Assembly: GCA_965247395.1 (NCBI GenBank)
Contig: OZ252012.1
Span: 558,001 to 622,000 of the forward strand
DNA length: 64,000 nt
Reading direction: 5' to 3'
DNA from: CAYRJD01 sp965247395
GTDB taxonomy: Bacteria; Actinomycetota; Acidimicrobiia; Acidimicrobiales; Poriferisodalaceae
The notes under the pieces were generated by a model. It was not told where the DNA came from. It saw only the letters and a list, made by a program, of their open reading frames with translations, and did no database searches. Both the position numbers and the translations under genes were made by a program. Each line of letters opens with the position of its first letter. The stretch's first letter is position 1. Shown piece after piece: positions 45,363 to 55,234 of this stretch.

Positions 45363-47027
45363 CTAAGCGTCAGAGTCCGCGTCAGGGTCGGCCTTACTCT
45401 CCACGGCATCTGGTGAAATCCAGCCGCAGATGGGCGAGGCATTTGTGTCTGCCGCATCGCCCGCGCCTTCTGACAACCCGGCATCACTCCACGGCGCGGC
45501 CAGTTGAGCCGTGGCGGCTGAGCAATCAACCGGATGCCCCAACAAAATCTTCACCAGCCGTTCTTGGGTGTCTAAACCGTCGCGCGTTCCCTCTGGCACA
45601 CCATTGATTATCTGGGCAAAGGTGAGCGTTCCGGTTGGAGTTTCCAGAAACCCGGCTAAGGCATTGACTCCACTCAACAAGCCGGTTTTAGCTGCCAATA
45701 CGCCAGCGGCCGGATGATTCCTAAAGCGGTGCGACAAAGTGCCGGACTGGGCCGCCACGGGCAGTCCATCACCGATAACCGAATCTTGCCCGTAGTGATC
45801 CAGCAACTCGGTCAATTGAGCACAGGTAACGAGGTTGCCTCGGTCAAGGCCCGACCCGTCAACCGCAACCAAAGCTTGCAAATTCCCGTCTTGATCCCAC
45901 ACCAACTCTTCTAACACTTCGCTCACGGTTTGCTCGACCGCTGCCGCGCCTGCCGCAGTGCTGCCTGTTCCATTTACACGCCGGCCAAGTTCACGCATCA
46001 GGATTTCAGCCGTGTTGTTGTCGCTCTCACGCAACATCTGTTGCACCATCTCTCCGATCGTGGGCGACTGAATTGAGACCAGCTCAATCGCGTCTGGTGG
46101 TGCCTGCCCAAGCCCGAAGGTCACGTCCATTTCCACCCCACTCACCAGCATCAGATCACCAAGCAGTTCAACGAATGCCAGCGCTGGTTCGGTTGCGGTA
46201 AGTGGCTGAATCCCGATCGTCATTAAGCCGTCATTGACGGTTAGCGCCGACAACGGTCCGGTGTTGAACTCCCTGCGGTATCTGTTCGGCCAGGACTCGA
46301 CGTAACGAATGGTGTCATGGAGGCTTTCGTCCCCAAATATGGAACCGCGGATGGTTGTAATAGGTAGCCCCAGCAAATCGTCCACCAAGTCGCCTATGTC
46401 GGTGAACAGTTGTGGTTGGCGGCTGTGGGTAGCCGCGTAGGTAGCGGTTGACACAAGAGGATCTGCCCCACCTTGCACCCAGATGTTGCCCTCAAGCACT
46501 CCGTCGATAGGCCTGGAATCGCTTAGCACGCGTGTAACCAGGCGCTCCTCTAGTTCGAGATGCTCGATAACACCTATCGCTGTCAAGAGCTTTTGAACCG
46601 AAGCCGGGATAAGTAACTGATCCTCATTGATGCTGATGAGCGTGTGGTTGTTTTGGCGAATACTCAGGCAGTTTGGTTGCGGCCATTGTTGGTACACAGA
46701 TGAGATCGAAGCAAAAAATACGTACTGCTGGGTTGCCGCCGTAAGTAACTGCCCGGCACGATCTAGGCGCAGCACCGGCATTATCGGCGACGCTTGTGTG
46801 GTGTCGTTATCGAATGAAGCGTCGCTTACGAGTGGAACGCCGTTCGGTCTTATTACCTGTTGCTGATCGATTAGCGCTGCTGCGTAACTTTCAGCGATCC
46901 TCGCATCTGTGCGCTTTTGAAGCAGCGGCACAAGCGGCAAGGACGCAAGGGCAACCAGCAACAGAATAAGCACGAATGCCCACAGCCAGACGCGTCGGGG
47001 GAATTTTTGCTTGGGTTGCGCTATCAA
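45363..47027 (-). CDS. dacB: D-Ala-D-Ala carboxypeptidase/endopeptidase (PBP4, family S13)
   Basis: A 554-residue exported protein with an N-terminal signal or anchor (residues ~12-32). The three active-site motifs of penicillin-binding proteins are visible: S143-V-Q-K146, SDN near residue 336 and KTG near residue 447 (AAKTGLLSG). The long spacing between the first two fits class C (PBP4) enzymes. It trims or cleaves peptidoglycan peptides outside the membrane. The acidic C-terminal tail (DPDADSDA) is unusual but low-complexity. Adjacent genes give no further clue. Confidence 0.87.
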   Translation of the reverse strand: MIAQPKQKFPRRVWLWAFVLILLLVALASLPLVPLLQKRTDARIAESYAAALIDQQQVIRPNGVPLVSDASFDNDTTQASPIMPVLRLDRAGQLLTAATQQYVFFASISSVYQQWPQPNCLSIRQNNHTLISINEDQLLIPASVQKLLTAIGVIEHLELEERLVTRVLSDSRPIDGVLEGNIWVQGGADPLVSTATYAATHSRQPQLFTDIGDLVDDLLGLPITTIRGSIFGDESLHDTIRYVESWPNRYRREFNTGPLSALTVNDGLMTIGIQPLTATEPALAFVELLGDLMLVSGVEMDVTFGLGQAPPDAIELVSIQSPTIGEMVQQMLRESDNNTAEILMRELGRRVNGTGSTAAGAAAVEQTVSEVLEELVWDQDGNLQALVAVDGSGLDRGNLVTCAQLTELLDHYGQDSVIGDGLPVAAQSGTLSHRFRNHPAAGVLAAKTGLLSGVNALAGFLETPTGTLTFAQIINGVPEGTRDGLDTQERLVKILLGHPVDCSAATAQLAAPWSDAGLSEGAGDAADTNASPICGWISPDAVESKADPDADSDA

Positions 47028-47108
47028 CTTCTTTGATCAGTACAGCCGTAGTGCTGCGTTACTGCTAGCAGAATGACATTTCGCCAGCGGTTAGCAGGCG
47101 ACCATCGT

Positions 47109-47591
47109 TTAGATGCGTTTTAGAACTGACTCGCAACTTGAGACATCAACACCGCCGCCCTCTTCAACGTCAAGGCTTGTGATAACGCCATCGTTGATAA
47201 CGGCCGCATAGCGCTGAGAGCGACTGCCGAGGCCATAGCCGCTGCCGTCCATCTCCAAGCCCATGGCTCGTGCGAATTCACCATTGCCGTCGGCGGCCAT
47301 CACGATGCTGTTCGCCTCATACGCCTTGGCCCATGCATCCATGACCCAAGCGTCGTTAACCGAAATGCAGACCACTTTGTCGACGCCTTTGCCGGCCAGC
47401 TCTTCCGCACCATTGACAAACCCTGGCAGGTGCTGCTTTGAGCAACCGGGTGTGAAGGCGCCTGGTACCGCAAACAGCACGACCTTACCTTGGCCTAGTA
47501 GTTCTTGAGACTGCACGCTCTGTGGCATTCCGTCTTCACCCAGCGTTCGTAGCTGTACGTCGGGAATTTGGTCACCTGTGTTTAAGGCCAT
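47109..47591 (-). CDS. Peroxiredoxin (Prx5-like)
   Basis: A 160-residue redoxin. The peroxidatic Cys50 lies in GAFTPGC, typical of the Prx5/hybrid group, and the segment VCISVNDAWVMDAW is conserved. A second Cys near residue 153 (SSCESVL) might act as resolving Cys. It reduces hydrogen peroxide or organic peroxides in the cytoplasm. It is monocistronic, followed by thrH after 46 bp upstream on the same strand. Confidence 0.88.
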   Translation of the reverse strand: MALNTGDQIPDVQLRTLGEDGMPQSVQSQELLGQGKVVLFAVPGAFTPGCSKQHLPGFVNGAEELAGKGVDKVVCISVNDAWVMDAWAKAYEANSIVMAADGNGEFARAMGLEMDGSGYGLGSRSQRYAAVINDGVITSLDVEEGGGVDVSSCESVLKRI

Positions 47592-47637
47592 CTGAAACGC
47601 TCCGTTTTCAAGTTGTGAACGTGAGTGAGACTAACGG

Positions 47638-48246
47638 CTAGCGGGCGATGTAGGACTCCTCGATCCACTCGAGCAGCTCGTCATAGTCCGCAGTTGAGCG
47701 CGTCCCTGGCATCTCATCGACCACGCGCTGTGGCGGGCGAAACAAGAAGCCAGCGTCGGCTGCTTTCAACATCGGCAAGTCGTTGTACGAGTCACCCACT
47801 GCTGTCACGTGGTAATTGAGTTCCTTGTAAGCATCCACGGCGCGGCACTTCGCATTGAGCACACGTGGCTTAAACGACACCAAGCGGTCGTCCTCGATGT
47901 TGATCCGGTGGCACAGCGTGTGCGGCCTTCCCATCAAGTCCAACAGCGGCCATGCGATCTCCTCAAAGGTGTCGGAGAGCACCACCACGTTGTAGCGCTG
48001 ACGAACGGTGGCTAAAAAATTGCTCGCACCGGGCAGCAGTTCCATCTGCGAGACGATGTTGGTTACAAATGAAGCCGATATGTCGTTGCGATTGACCGCG
48101 TCAATGCGCCATTTCATCAGCTTTTGGTAATCCGGTTCCTCACGCGTTGTGCGAAGCAGGTCGTCAATCCCAGTGCGTTCGGCTACTGCGACCCAGATCT
48201 CAGGCGTTAGTACGCCTTCCATATCAAGTGCTAAAACTCTTTGCAT
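47638..48246 (-). CDS. thrH: Phosphoserine phosphatase/homoserine phosphotransferase ThrH
   Basis: A 202-residue HAD-family enzyme from ATG 48246; an ATG at 48267 would add seven residues. The first HAD motif is ALDMEGVLTPEIW with Asp8 as nucleophile and Glu10 where most phosphatases have Asp, which is the ThrH pattern. VVLSDTFEE and GDSYNDLPML give motifs II and III. ThrH removes phosphate from phosphoserine and can pass it to homoserine. It may supply serine or threonine. It is divergent from the desaturase gene. Confidence 0.88.
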   Translation of the reverse strand: MQRVLALDMEGVLTPEIWVAVAERTGIDDLLRTTREEPDYQKLMKWRIDAVNRNDISASFVTNIVSQMELLPGASNFLATVRQRYNVVVLSDTFEEIAWPLLDLMGRPHTLCHRINIEDDRLVSFKPRVLNAKCRAVDAYKELNYHVTAVGDSYNDLPMLKAADAGFLFRPPQRVVDEMPGTRSTADYDELLEWIEESYIAR

Positions 48247-48333
48247 TACAGGTATCTTGGCAGGCATAAAGTGCTAAATCGTTGCAATCTGAGATGATGT
48301 AGGTACGATTAAGATCAGTCAAACGGTGATGTC

Positions 48334-49461
48334 ATGACTATAAGCAAAACACCAGCTTCTCAGCCACCACCCCACGGGGACCCGGCGGCTCACGAGGCTC
48401 TGCTCGCTGAAATGACTGGCGGAATGGTACAGCCGGTCAAAGCGTTTGAGGGGTCCGAACGACTGCGCGAAGACGGGCGACCACGGCCAGATTTCCGTCA
48501 AGAACTACGCACCATCGCCAACGTGCGCAACGCCGGTGCGGTGCTATGGGTGTTGGCACTGCCGTTTCTTACTGCAGCCGGTGCGGTACTGGCGTACAAC
48601 CGCATCAACGCGGCTAGCTGGGCGACCACACCACTGGTGCGCTGGATTGCTGTGGCGGCAATGTTGGTCGTAGCGATCTCGATTGTGGGAGGTGCGCAGC
48701 TGCGCATGTTTGTCTTGCATCATGAGGCTGCTCATCGCCTGCTCTTTTCATCGCGACTCTTTAACGATCTGGTTGGGATCAATATTTTGGGTTGGATCCC
48801 CTTTGGAGCAGGCAGACACGCCTATCGACGAATTCACACTCGCCATCATCGCGACGAGTTCGGCCCAGATGAACCTGACTTCTTGCTCTATTCCTTTTAC
48901 CCGATCGAGCGCGGTTCAATGTTCCGCAAGCTGTTACGAGATGCCACAGGCGTATCTGCCTGGCGCATTGTTAAACCGCTCGTTACCGGCATAGCAAAAC
49001 CCGGACGCCGGATCACAAGCTTGCGCTTCTACTTGGTGCAGCTGCTGATTTTCGTGGCGTTCGCTTTTACAGGACATCCCTGGTTGTATCTGGTGCTGTG
49101 GGTATTCCCCTTTGCCGTCGTGTACCAAATTCTTAATCGCTTGCGCGCAATCGCTGAGCACGGAGGCATGACGCGCTCACCTGACCGGCGTATGACTACT
49201 CACCATGTAGAACAGTTCTGGCTCACACAGCGCTGGCTTGCGCCCTATCAAGTTGGCCATCACCTTGCGCACCACGTTGATTCGGGCGTTCCGTTTAGGA
49301 ACCTTCCAAAGCTGACAAAGGCACTAACCGAGGACGGCTACATAACCAACGAAATAACTTGGACTAGCTACCGCGCGCTATGGCAAGCCCAATCACATGG
49401 AGCACAGCCTCAGGGTGCCCAGCCGCAAGAAACCCAGGCTCAGGATTCACATACGCGTTAA
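48334..49461 (+). CDS. Fatty acid desaturase/hydroxylase-family membrane protein
   Basis: A 375-residue diiron membrane enzyme. Three histidine boxes are visible: HHEAAH near residue 130, HTRHH near 168 and HHLAHH near 308. Hydrophobic segments surround them at about 65-115 and 225-255. These enzymes use O2 and electrons to introduce double bonds or hydroxyl groups into lipids or carotenoids. The N-terminus (residues 1-50) and the Gln/Ala-rich tail (PQGAQPQETQAQ) look disordered. Electrons could come from a ferredoxin. Confidence 0.8.
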   Translation: MTISKTPASQPPPHGDPAAHEALLAEMTGGMVQPVKAFEGSERLREDGRPRPDFRQELRTIANVRNAGAVLWVLALPFLTAAGAVLAYNRINAASWATTPLVRWIAVAAMLVVAISIVGGAQLRMFVLHHEAAHRLLFSSRLFNDLVGINILGWIPFGAGRHAYRRIHTRHHRDEFGPDEPDFLLYSFYPIERGSMFRKLLRDATGVSAWRIVKPLVTGIAKPGRRITSLRFYLVQLLIFVAFAFTGHPWLYLVLWVFPFAVVYQILNRLRAIAEHGGMTRSPDRRMTTHHVEQFWLTQRWLAPYQVGHHLAHHVDSGVPFRNLPKLTKALTEDGYITNEITWTSYRALWQAQSHGAQPQGAQPQETQAQDSHTR

Positions 49462-49482
49462 CCGAACACTGTCCGCTTAGCT

Positions 49483-50718
49483 GTGCAGGTCCAAGAACAG
49501 GTACGCAAATCTGAGCGGCGTCATGACCTAGACGCTCTACGAGCCTTCGCGATGCTGCTGGGCATCGTGTTGCACGCGACGCTGTCCTTCATCGAAGGCT
49601 TCTGGCCGGTGCGAGACATCTCCCTAGACCAGTTCACCGCAAAGCAAACCAATCCGTTCGCGCTGGTGCTGTTGGCAATACATGGCTTTCGTATGCCTCT
49701 GTTTTTCTTGCTAAGCGGATTTTTCACAACAATGCTCTGGCGCCGACGCGGCCTTGCAGCGCTGTTATTGCACCGTGTTAAACGCATAGCTATCCCGGTA
49801 GCCATAGGTGTCGTAACGGTGGTGCCACTTGTCAACTGGCTATCCGACAGGGCGTGGACGGCTCGCTTTGGTGCGGTCTCTTTCAATGCCATCAAGACGG
49901 CAGAAAGCTCAGCAGAGGGCTCTACCGAAGGTCTTGACTCGTGGCTCTCGTCATTTCATCATCTTTGGTTCTTGTGGTTCCTGCTGTGGTTGATGGCCGG
50001 ATTCGCGCTTGTTGCGCTATTGGTTCAATACCTCGAAACGAAAAGGCACGCCGGGAGAGCATCTAGCGAGGCACCTAAACACCAGCAAGCGGGACATCAG
50101 AAAAGGGGCCGCGCAACCAACATCTGGCTCTGGTTGATGCTGCCAACTTCGTTGGTGTTTGCGCTGATCTCCAAAGCCGATCGCCCGCTTACCTGGGGGC
50201 CGCACACATCAGCCGAACTCATTCCAGACTTCTGGATACTCGCCTACTACGGAGCGTTTTTTGCGTTTGGCGCGCTGTTGTTTTCGGCTCGCACGACCAG
50301 CGGAATACACCTACGCGACACGTTCGGCAAACGTGGATGGCATTGGGTTGGTGCTGTTTCGTTGGCAGCGATGCTGGTTGGGTGGGGCCTCACCTACGAA
50401 GACAAAACGTGGTTAGCGGCAACCGTGGTGGAGACGATCCACACATGGGGCATGGCTTATGCCTTGATGGGGCTCTTTGCTGTAACGCTTAAAGCTGGGA
50501 GCTACTGGATTCGCTACATGTCCGATGCGTCGTATTGGATGTACATAGCCCACCTGCCGTTGCTGATCTTTCTGCAGGACATTGTCGACAATTGGGAGTT
50601 TCTTGCTGGGGCAAAATTCTTAGGAATCTGTGTGGTTTGCGTCGGCTTGCTGCTTCTTACCTACAGATTTGGAGTGCGTTACACCCCAATCGGTTGGTTG
50701 TTGAACGGTCGTCGTTAG
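49483..50718 (+). CDS. Acyltransferase-3-family membrane protein (OpgC-like)
   Basis: A 411-residue protein from GTG 49483 with about ten membrane segments. The opening RRHDLDALRAFAMLLGIVLHATLSF contains the Arg and His typical of acyltransferase-3 proteins, and YWMYIAHLPLLIFLQDIV near the end is the family's C-terminal signature. It transfers acyl or succinyl groups to extracellular sugars or lipids. A short basic, Gln/His-rich loop lies at about 185-207. It follows the desaturase by 21 bp, so they may be cotranscribed. Confidence 0.8.
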   Translation: MQVQEQVRKSERRHDLDALRAFAMLLGIVLHATLSFIEGFWPVRDISLDQFTAKQTNPFALVLLAIHGFRMPLFFLLSGFFTTMLWRRRGLAALLLHRVKRIAIPVAIGVVTVVPLVNWLSDRAWTARFGAVSFNAIKTAESSAEGSTEGLDSWLSSFHHLWFLWFLLWLMAGFALVALLVQYLETKRHAGRASSEAPKHQQAGHQKRGRATNIWLWLMLPTSLVFALISKADRPLTWGPHTSAELIPDFWILAYYGAFFAFGALLFSARTTSGIHLRDTFGKRGWHWVGAVSLAAMLVGWGLTYEDKTWLAATVVETIHTWGMAYALMGLFAVTLKAGSYWIRYMSDASYWMYIAHLPLLIFLQDIVDNWEFLAGAKFLGICVVCVGLLLLTYRFGVRYTPIGWLLNGRR

Positions 50719-50745
50719 CTAATCGTTGACTAACATCGGGTTGCA

Positions 50746-52611
50746 ATGAGCACCACAACCCAAGCCATTAGCGACGAGGGCGCTGAGACGCTGCCAATCT
50801 TGAACCGCACCGTAGAGGAGCTGGGCTTCGACCCAGATGCTCTGCGTGACAAATACCGCCACGAGCGCGACAAGCGACTGCGTGATGACGCAAATGAGCA
50901 ATACACCGAAGTTGTAGGCGATTTCTCAAACTACGTCGACGATCCGTACATCGATCCCGACGAGCGTGAGCCGGTTTTTGACCACGTTGAGGCGGCCATC
51001 ATCGGTGGAGGGTTTGGTGGCTTGCTGATGGGCGCACAGCTGCGCAAATCTGGCGTTGAAAGCCTGCGCGTAGTTGAGAAGGGTGGCGATTTTGGCGGCA
51101 CCTGGTATTGGAATCGCTACCCGGGCGCCATGTGCGATGTGGAGTCGTACTGCTATTTGCCGCTACTAGAAGAGCTGGGCTACATCCCGAAACACAAGTA
51201 CTCCTTCGCACCGGAAATCTTTGAACACAGCAAGGCAATAGCGCGTCACTTCAACCTGTACGAAAAAGCTCTGTTGCAAACCTCGGTGACCGAACTGCGC
51301 TGGGATGACAAACAAGGTAGATGGCAAATCACGACCAACCGCGGTGACTCTTTCACTGCTACTTACGTTGCTATGGCCAACGGTCCGTTGAACCGACCGA
51401 AGCTGCCCGGCATACCAGGTATCAACGACTTTGAGGGCTACACCTTCCACACCAGCCGTTGGGATTACGACTACACGGGTGGCACCTCTGAGGGTGATCT
51501 GGTGAATCTCACCGACAAACGAGTCGGCATTATCGGCACTGGGGCCACCTCTGTGCAGTGTGTGCCCCATCTGGGTGCCTGGGCGAAAGAGCTATACGTG
51601 TTTCAACGCACGCCATCGTCCATCGATGTTCGTAACAACCGTGAGACCGATCCCGACTGGGCCGAATCGTTGGAGCCCGGCTGGCAACGCCAGCGTATGG
51701 AAAATTTCAACACCCTGGTTAGCGGCGGCGATCAGCCAGAAGACTTGGTCGCAGACGGCTGGACTGACATATTCCGCAACCTCACCGGAATCGCAGCCAA
51801 GACCGCTTCTCGTGAGGCCGGCCGAAAACTGACGGGCTTGGAGAAGGCGAAGCTAATGGAGCTGGCTGACTTTGAGAAGATGGAAACGGTGCGCTCTCGT
51901 GCGGAAGAGCTAATCAACGATCCGAACACCGCCGAGGCGCTGAAACCGTGGTATCGCCAATTTTGTAAGCGGCCTTGTTTCCACGACGAATACCTAGACA
52001 CCTTCAACCGTGAAAACGTGACGCTGGTGGACACAGACGGTCAGGGCGTGCAGCAGATCACTTCGAAGGGCGTGCAGGTTGGTGACGTCGAATACGAGCT
52101 GGACTGCCTCATTTTCGCTACCGGGTTTGAAGTGGGCACTACCTACACCCGGCGAGCGGGCTACGACATCATCGGCTGCAATGGGCAAACCATCAGCGAG
52201 AAATGGGAAAACGGTGTGCGCACCCTTCATGGTCTGACATCTCACGGATTTCCGAATTGCTTCTTCTTGGGATTCACGCAATCAGCGGTAACTGTGAATG
52301 TGCCGCACGCCTTGGGCGAACAGGCCAAGCACGTTGACTACATGATCAGCCAGGCCAAGCAGCAGGGGGCAACTCGAATCGAGCCCACCATCGAAGCCGA
52401 GCAGTGGTGGCAAGACGAGATGAAAGACAAGGCAAAACTGAGCCAACGCTTTTTTGAGGCTTGCACACCGGGCTACTACAACAACGAAGGCAAGCTCGGT
52501 AACCCCAACGGTTTCTTCAGCAACATGTACGGAGGCGGACCGGTCAAGTTCTTCCGCATGCTTGACGAATGGCGCTCAACTGGGCGCCATGAAGGCATAA
52601 GCCTCAGCTAG
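50746..52611 (+). CDS. Type I Baeyer-Villiger monooxygenase
   Basis: A 621-residue flavoprotein. The FAD motif is GGGFGG at residues 87-92, and the NADPH-binding GxGxxS segment (GIIGTGATSVQ) is near 265. Between them is the type I BVMO fingerprint F229-E-G-Y-T-F-H235-T-S-R-W239-D, which has Asp where many have Pro. An ~80-residue N-terminal extension marks the longer BVMO subgroup. It inserts oxygen next to a carbonyl, turning ketones into esters or lactones. The SDR that follows could supply or use the matching alcohol/ketone. Confidence 0.88.
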   Translation: MSTTTQAISDEGAETLPILNRTVEELGFDPDALRDKYRHERDKRLRDDANEQYTEVVGDFSNYVDDPYIDPDEREPVFDHVEAAIIGGGFGGLLMGAQLRKSGVESLRVVEKGGDFGGTWYWNRYPGAMCDVESYCYLPLLEELGYIPKHKYSFAPEIFEHSKAIARHFNLYEKALLQTSVTELRWDDKQGRWQITTNRGDSFTATYVAMANGPLNRPKLPGIPGINDFEGYTFHTSRWDYDYTGGTSEGDLVNLTDKRVGIIGTGATSVQCVPHLGAWAKELYVFQRTPSSIDVRNNRETDPDWAESLEPGWQRQRMENFNTLVSGGDQPEDLVADGWTDIFRNLTGIAAKTASREAGRKLTGLEKAKLMELADFEKMETVRSRAEELINDPNTAEALKPWYRQFCKRPCFHDEYLDTFNRENVTLVDTDGQGVQQITSKGVQVGDVEYELDCLIFATGFEVGTTYTRRAGYDIIGCNGQTISEKWENGVRTLHGLTSHGFPNCFFLGFTQSAVTVNVPHALGEQAKHVDYMISQAKQQGATRIEPTIEAEQWWQDEMKDKAKLSQRFFEACTPGYYNNEGKLGNPNGFFSNMYGGGPVKFFRMLDEWRSTGRHEGISLS

Positions 52612-52642
52612 CGCTGCCTAATGAGCCACGAATGAGCTACCG

Positions 52643-53416
52643 GTGAGCTACGACGCATTTGATCTTTCTGGCAAGGTTGCCGTAATCACCGGTGGTAACA
52701 GCGGCATCGGCCTGGGCTATGCCCGTGCGGTTGCTGCCGCTGGCGCCGATGTGAGCATCTGGGGTACCAACCCTGACAAAAACACCGCGGCCGTGGCCGA
52801 ACTGCAAGAGATCAACCCGTCGGCATCGGTGCTGCGGTGTGATGTATCAAAAGAGGAAGAAGTCGAGACCTCAATAGCCGAAGTCATTGAGCGGTACGGA
52901 CGCATTGACGCATGCTTCCCAAATGCTGGCATAGGCACGCAAAACAAGAAGCCCTTTCAAGAGCACAGCAACGAAGACTGGTTCAGCGTTATCGATGTGA
53001 ACCTGCACGGCGTGTTTTACACGTTGCGAGCAGCTACTCGTCAAATGGTCGCTCAGAACGAAGGCGGAGCGCTAGTGCTCACCGCCAGCGGCACTGCCAT
53101 TCAAGGAGCGGCGAAGGGCCAGGCGTATGCCGCCACTAAAGGGGCGATGATCGCGATGATGCTGGGCCTGTCCGTTGAGATGGCTCGCTACAAGATCTCA
53201 GCCAATGCCATCATCCCGGGTTGGATTGACACCGCCATGACGAGACCGCTGTTCGAATGGGACAAGTTTGTCGACAACGTGATGCCGCGCTTGCCGATGA
53301 GGCGTTGGGGTACGCCTGACGATTTCGGCCCTATCGCGGTTTATCTAATGAGCGACGCTGCTCGTTGGCACACCGGCGATGTCATAAAGATCGACGGCGG
53401 ATTCAGTATTTTCTAG
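52643..53416 (+). CDS. SDR-family oxidoreductase
   Basis: A 257-residue classical short-chain dehydrogenase, GTG start. TGGNSGIG (residues 17-24) binds the cofactor, and Asn94 (PNAG), Ser149, Tyr162 and Lys166 form the catalytic set. It interconverts alcohol and ketone with NAD(P). It is 31 bp after the BVMO and likely in the same operon, so it may oxidise an alcohol to the ketone used by the BVMO. The substrate is unknown. Confidence 0.88.
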   Translation: MSYDAFDLSGKVAVITGGNSGIGLGYARAVAAAGADVSIWGTNPDKNTAAVAELQEINPSASVLRCDVSKEEEVETSIAEVIERYGRIDACFPNAGIGTQNKKPFQEHSNEDWFSVIDVNLHGVFYTLRAATRQMVAQNEGGALVLTASGTAIQGAAKGQAYAATKGAMIAMMLGLSVEMARYKISANAIIPGWIDTAMTRPLFEWDKFVDNVMPRLPMRRWGTPDDFGPIAVYLMSDAARWHTGDVIKIDGGFSIF

Positions 53417-53438
53417 CTGGGTTTGCCGGCTGGCTTTT

Positions 53439-54026
53439 CTAGCCGCACCCTTTACTCGAAGCGGCGAAATCAGTCTCGTAGTTCGTGTCGTCTTCTAGCA
53501 GGCGGTCCATCGGCAGCACTTCGGAATAGTTCAGAGCCCCGTTTAGGTCGTGGCTCCACACCTGTTCAGGTAGCTCATACAGCACTTCAACGCCATAACC
53601 GTTTGGGTCTGACAGGTACACGCTGTGCGTCATGCCATGGTTGACACGCTGGCTCAGCTTGACGCCTTGGTCTCGCAAAAACTGCACCTGCTCAAGCCAG
53701 GATTCCCTGTCTGGATACATAACCGCCACGTGATTAATGGGGCAGGCACCTTTGGCTATGTCCCAATCAGCAGGAGGCGGTTCAATCTCTGTGCGCTCAA
53801 CGAGGGCAATGTCGTGATGGCCAGTCTCTTCGGTTACCCCGCAGTAGAAGCGCATGTTCATAGCCCGTGGATGGTCAGGCGGTCGCTCTAGCTGACCGAC
53901 CTGCTTGAAACCAAGCAGGTCACACCAGAAGTGATGAGACTCTTCCATGTCTCTCACATTGATCACCAGGTGATTGATACCTCTTGGCGCCACCGGTTGG
54001 GCCCGCGATTTGATCTCTTCGCTCAT
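53439..54026 (-). CDS. VOC-family protein (extradiol-dioxygenase-like)
   Basis: A 195-residue glyoxalase/bleomycin/dioxygenase-fold protein. The likely metal triad is His19 (INHLVINV), His99 (INHVAVMY) and Glu147 (GYGVEVLY), as in type I extradiol dioxygenases. Its length is shorter than two-domain catechol dioxygenases. It may cleave an aromatic ring or act as an isomerase. It is convergent with the SDR and divergent from the RraA gene, in a cluster with hydratase- and aldolase-like genes, which favours a ring-cleavage role by inference. Confidence 0.75.
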   Translation of the reverse strand: MSEEIKSRAQPVAPRGINHLVINVRDMEESHHFWCDLLGFKQVGQLERPPDHPRAMNMRFYCGVTEETGHHDIALVERTEIEPPPADWDIAKGACPINHVAVMYPDRESWLEQVQFLRDQGVKLSQRVNHGMTHSVYLSDPNGYGVEVLYELPEQVWSHDLNGALNYSEVLPMDRLLEDDTNYETDFAASSKGCG

Positions 54027-54114
54027 GCTCCTACCCCCTATGCCTAGGTACCAAACTACTTTATTATGCGCCAGACGTTTACGCTGTCAGGATGTCAAGA
54101 TTGCTTGCGCTGTA

Positions 54115-54825
54115 ATGGCTGAAACCGTACTAACTGACAAGCTCCGAGCACAACTGGCCTCTGTTACCACTGCCACCTTGAGCAGTCAGCTCCAACGCCG
54201 CGGCTATCAGAACGCATTCCTAGGCGGCCTGTTGCCGCTCCGGTTGGACCAAAGCATGGTTGGCACCGCTCACACGCTGCGTTATGTACCCGCCCGACCG
54301 GACCTACTGGAGATCCAGGGCTTCAACGCCCAACGTGTGGCAATCGAATCGATTCAGCCCGGCGAAGTGCTCGTAATAGAGGCACGCCAAGAACGGCACG
54401 CCGGCACGATTGGCGACATTTTTGCAACCCGTGCCCAGCAGCTGGGGTGTGCCGGCGTAGTTACCGACGGCAGCCTGCGAGACACACCCGCTATTGCCGA
54501 CCTTGAGCTAGCCGTGTATCACCAGGCATCACATGGAGCCACGCTCGGGCGCCTCCACACACCGCTAGATCACCAAGTACCGATCGCGTGCGCGGGGGTA
54601 ACAGTGCTGCCAGGTGACGTGATCGTCGGAGACGCCGAGGGTGCGGTAGCAATCCCGGCAGCGCTGGCAAGCGAAGTAGCTGAAGATTCCGTCGCAATGG
54701 AACAACGCGAAGAGTTTGCGCTGGAAAAAGTTCGCCAAGGTGCTTCACCTCAAGGATATTTTCCACTAACCAAGGAAAACCGGCAAGAGTTTGAACAATG
54801 GCTTGCCCAACGAAAGCAAGGCTGA
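54115..54825 (+). CDS. RraA-family aldolase-like protein
   Basis: A 236-residue protein from ATG 54115; the longer frame upstream lacks family features. The conserved GDIFATRA and VVTDGSLRDTPAI contain the metal- and pyruvate-binding residues of class II HMG/CHA-type aldolases. Such enzymes split 4-hydroxy-4-methyl-2-oxoglutarate or related acids to pyruvate; the RNase E inhibitor role is limited to some RraA proteins. It is 16 bp before the RidA gene, so both are likely one operon. Confidence 0.82.
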   Translation: MAETVLTDKLRAQLASVTTATLSSQLQRRGYQNAFLGGLLPLRLDQSMVGTAHTLRYVPARPDLLEIQGFNAQRVAIESIQPGEVLVIEARQERHAGTIGDIFATRAQQLGCAGVVTDGSLRDTPAIADLELAVYHQASHGATLGRLHTPLDHQVPIACAGVTVLPGDVIVGDAEGAVAIPAALASEVAEDSVAMEQREEFALEKVRQGASPQGYFPLTKENRQEFEQWLAQRKQG

Positions 54826-54841
54826 TAAAGGGGCAAGGCCG

Positions 54842-55234
54842 ATGACACCTCGTAAATCAATCAACATCACGAGCTTCGAGCACGTCAACCCCATCCCCGC
54901 GGCGACTCTGATCGGGCCCCTGCTAACCAGCAGCATCGTTGCCCCCTACAACCCAGGAACACGCGATTGCCCCGAATCACTAGAGGAGCAAATTGCGAAT
55001 CTGTTTATTCACGTCGGTCAGATGCTTACCGAAGCTGACGCTGGTTGGGACAATGTCGCGAAGATGACTTTTTATGTGCAAGACCCGGTTGCGTCGCGCA
55101 AAGCGCTCAACGGGCCCTGGCTAGAGCTCTTTGCCGATCCCACTTCTCGCCCGGCGCGCCACAACCTGGCCGTGCCAGCCAACGATGGGCCTGTCAAGAT
55201 TTCCTGCGACTTTTTGGCGTGGGTTGAGGCTTAA
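54842..55234 (+). CDS. RidA-family protein
   Basis: About 130 residues from ATG 54842. The YjgF/RidA fold is visible: a first beta-strand region ending in LLTSSIVAPYNPGT, a helix with EEQIANLFIHVGQMLTEA, then WDNVAKMTFYVQD and RPARHNLAVPAN. The Arg that binds enamine carboxylates is present near residue 104 (RPARH). RidA relatives deaminate reactive enamines, and some act as 2-aminomuconate deaminases in ring-cleavage pathways. Its stop overlaps the convergent hydratase by 4 bp. Confidence 0.8.
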   Translation: MTPRKSINITSFEHVNPIPAATLIGPLLTSSIVAPYNPGTRDCPESLEEQIANLFIHVGQMLTEADAGWDNVAKMTFYVQDPVASRKALNGPWLELFADPTSRPARHNLAVPANDGPVKISCDFLAWVEA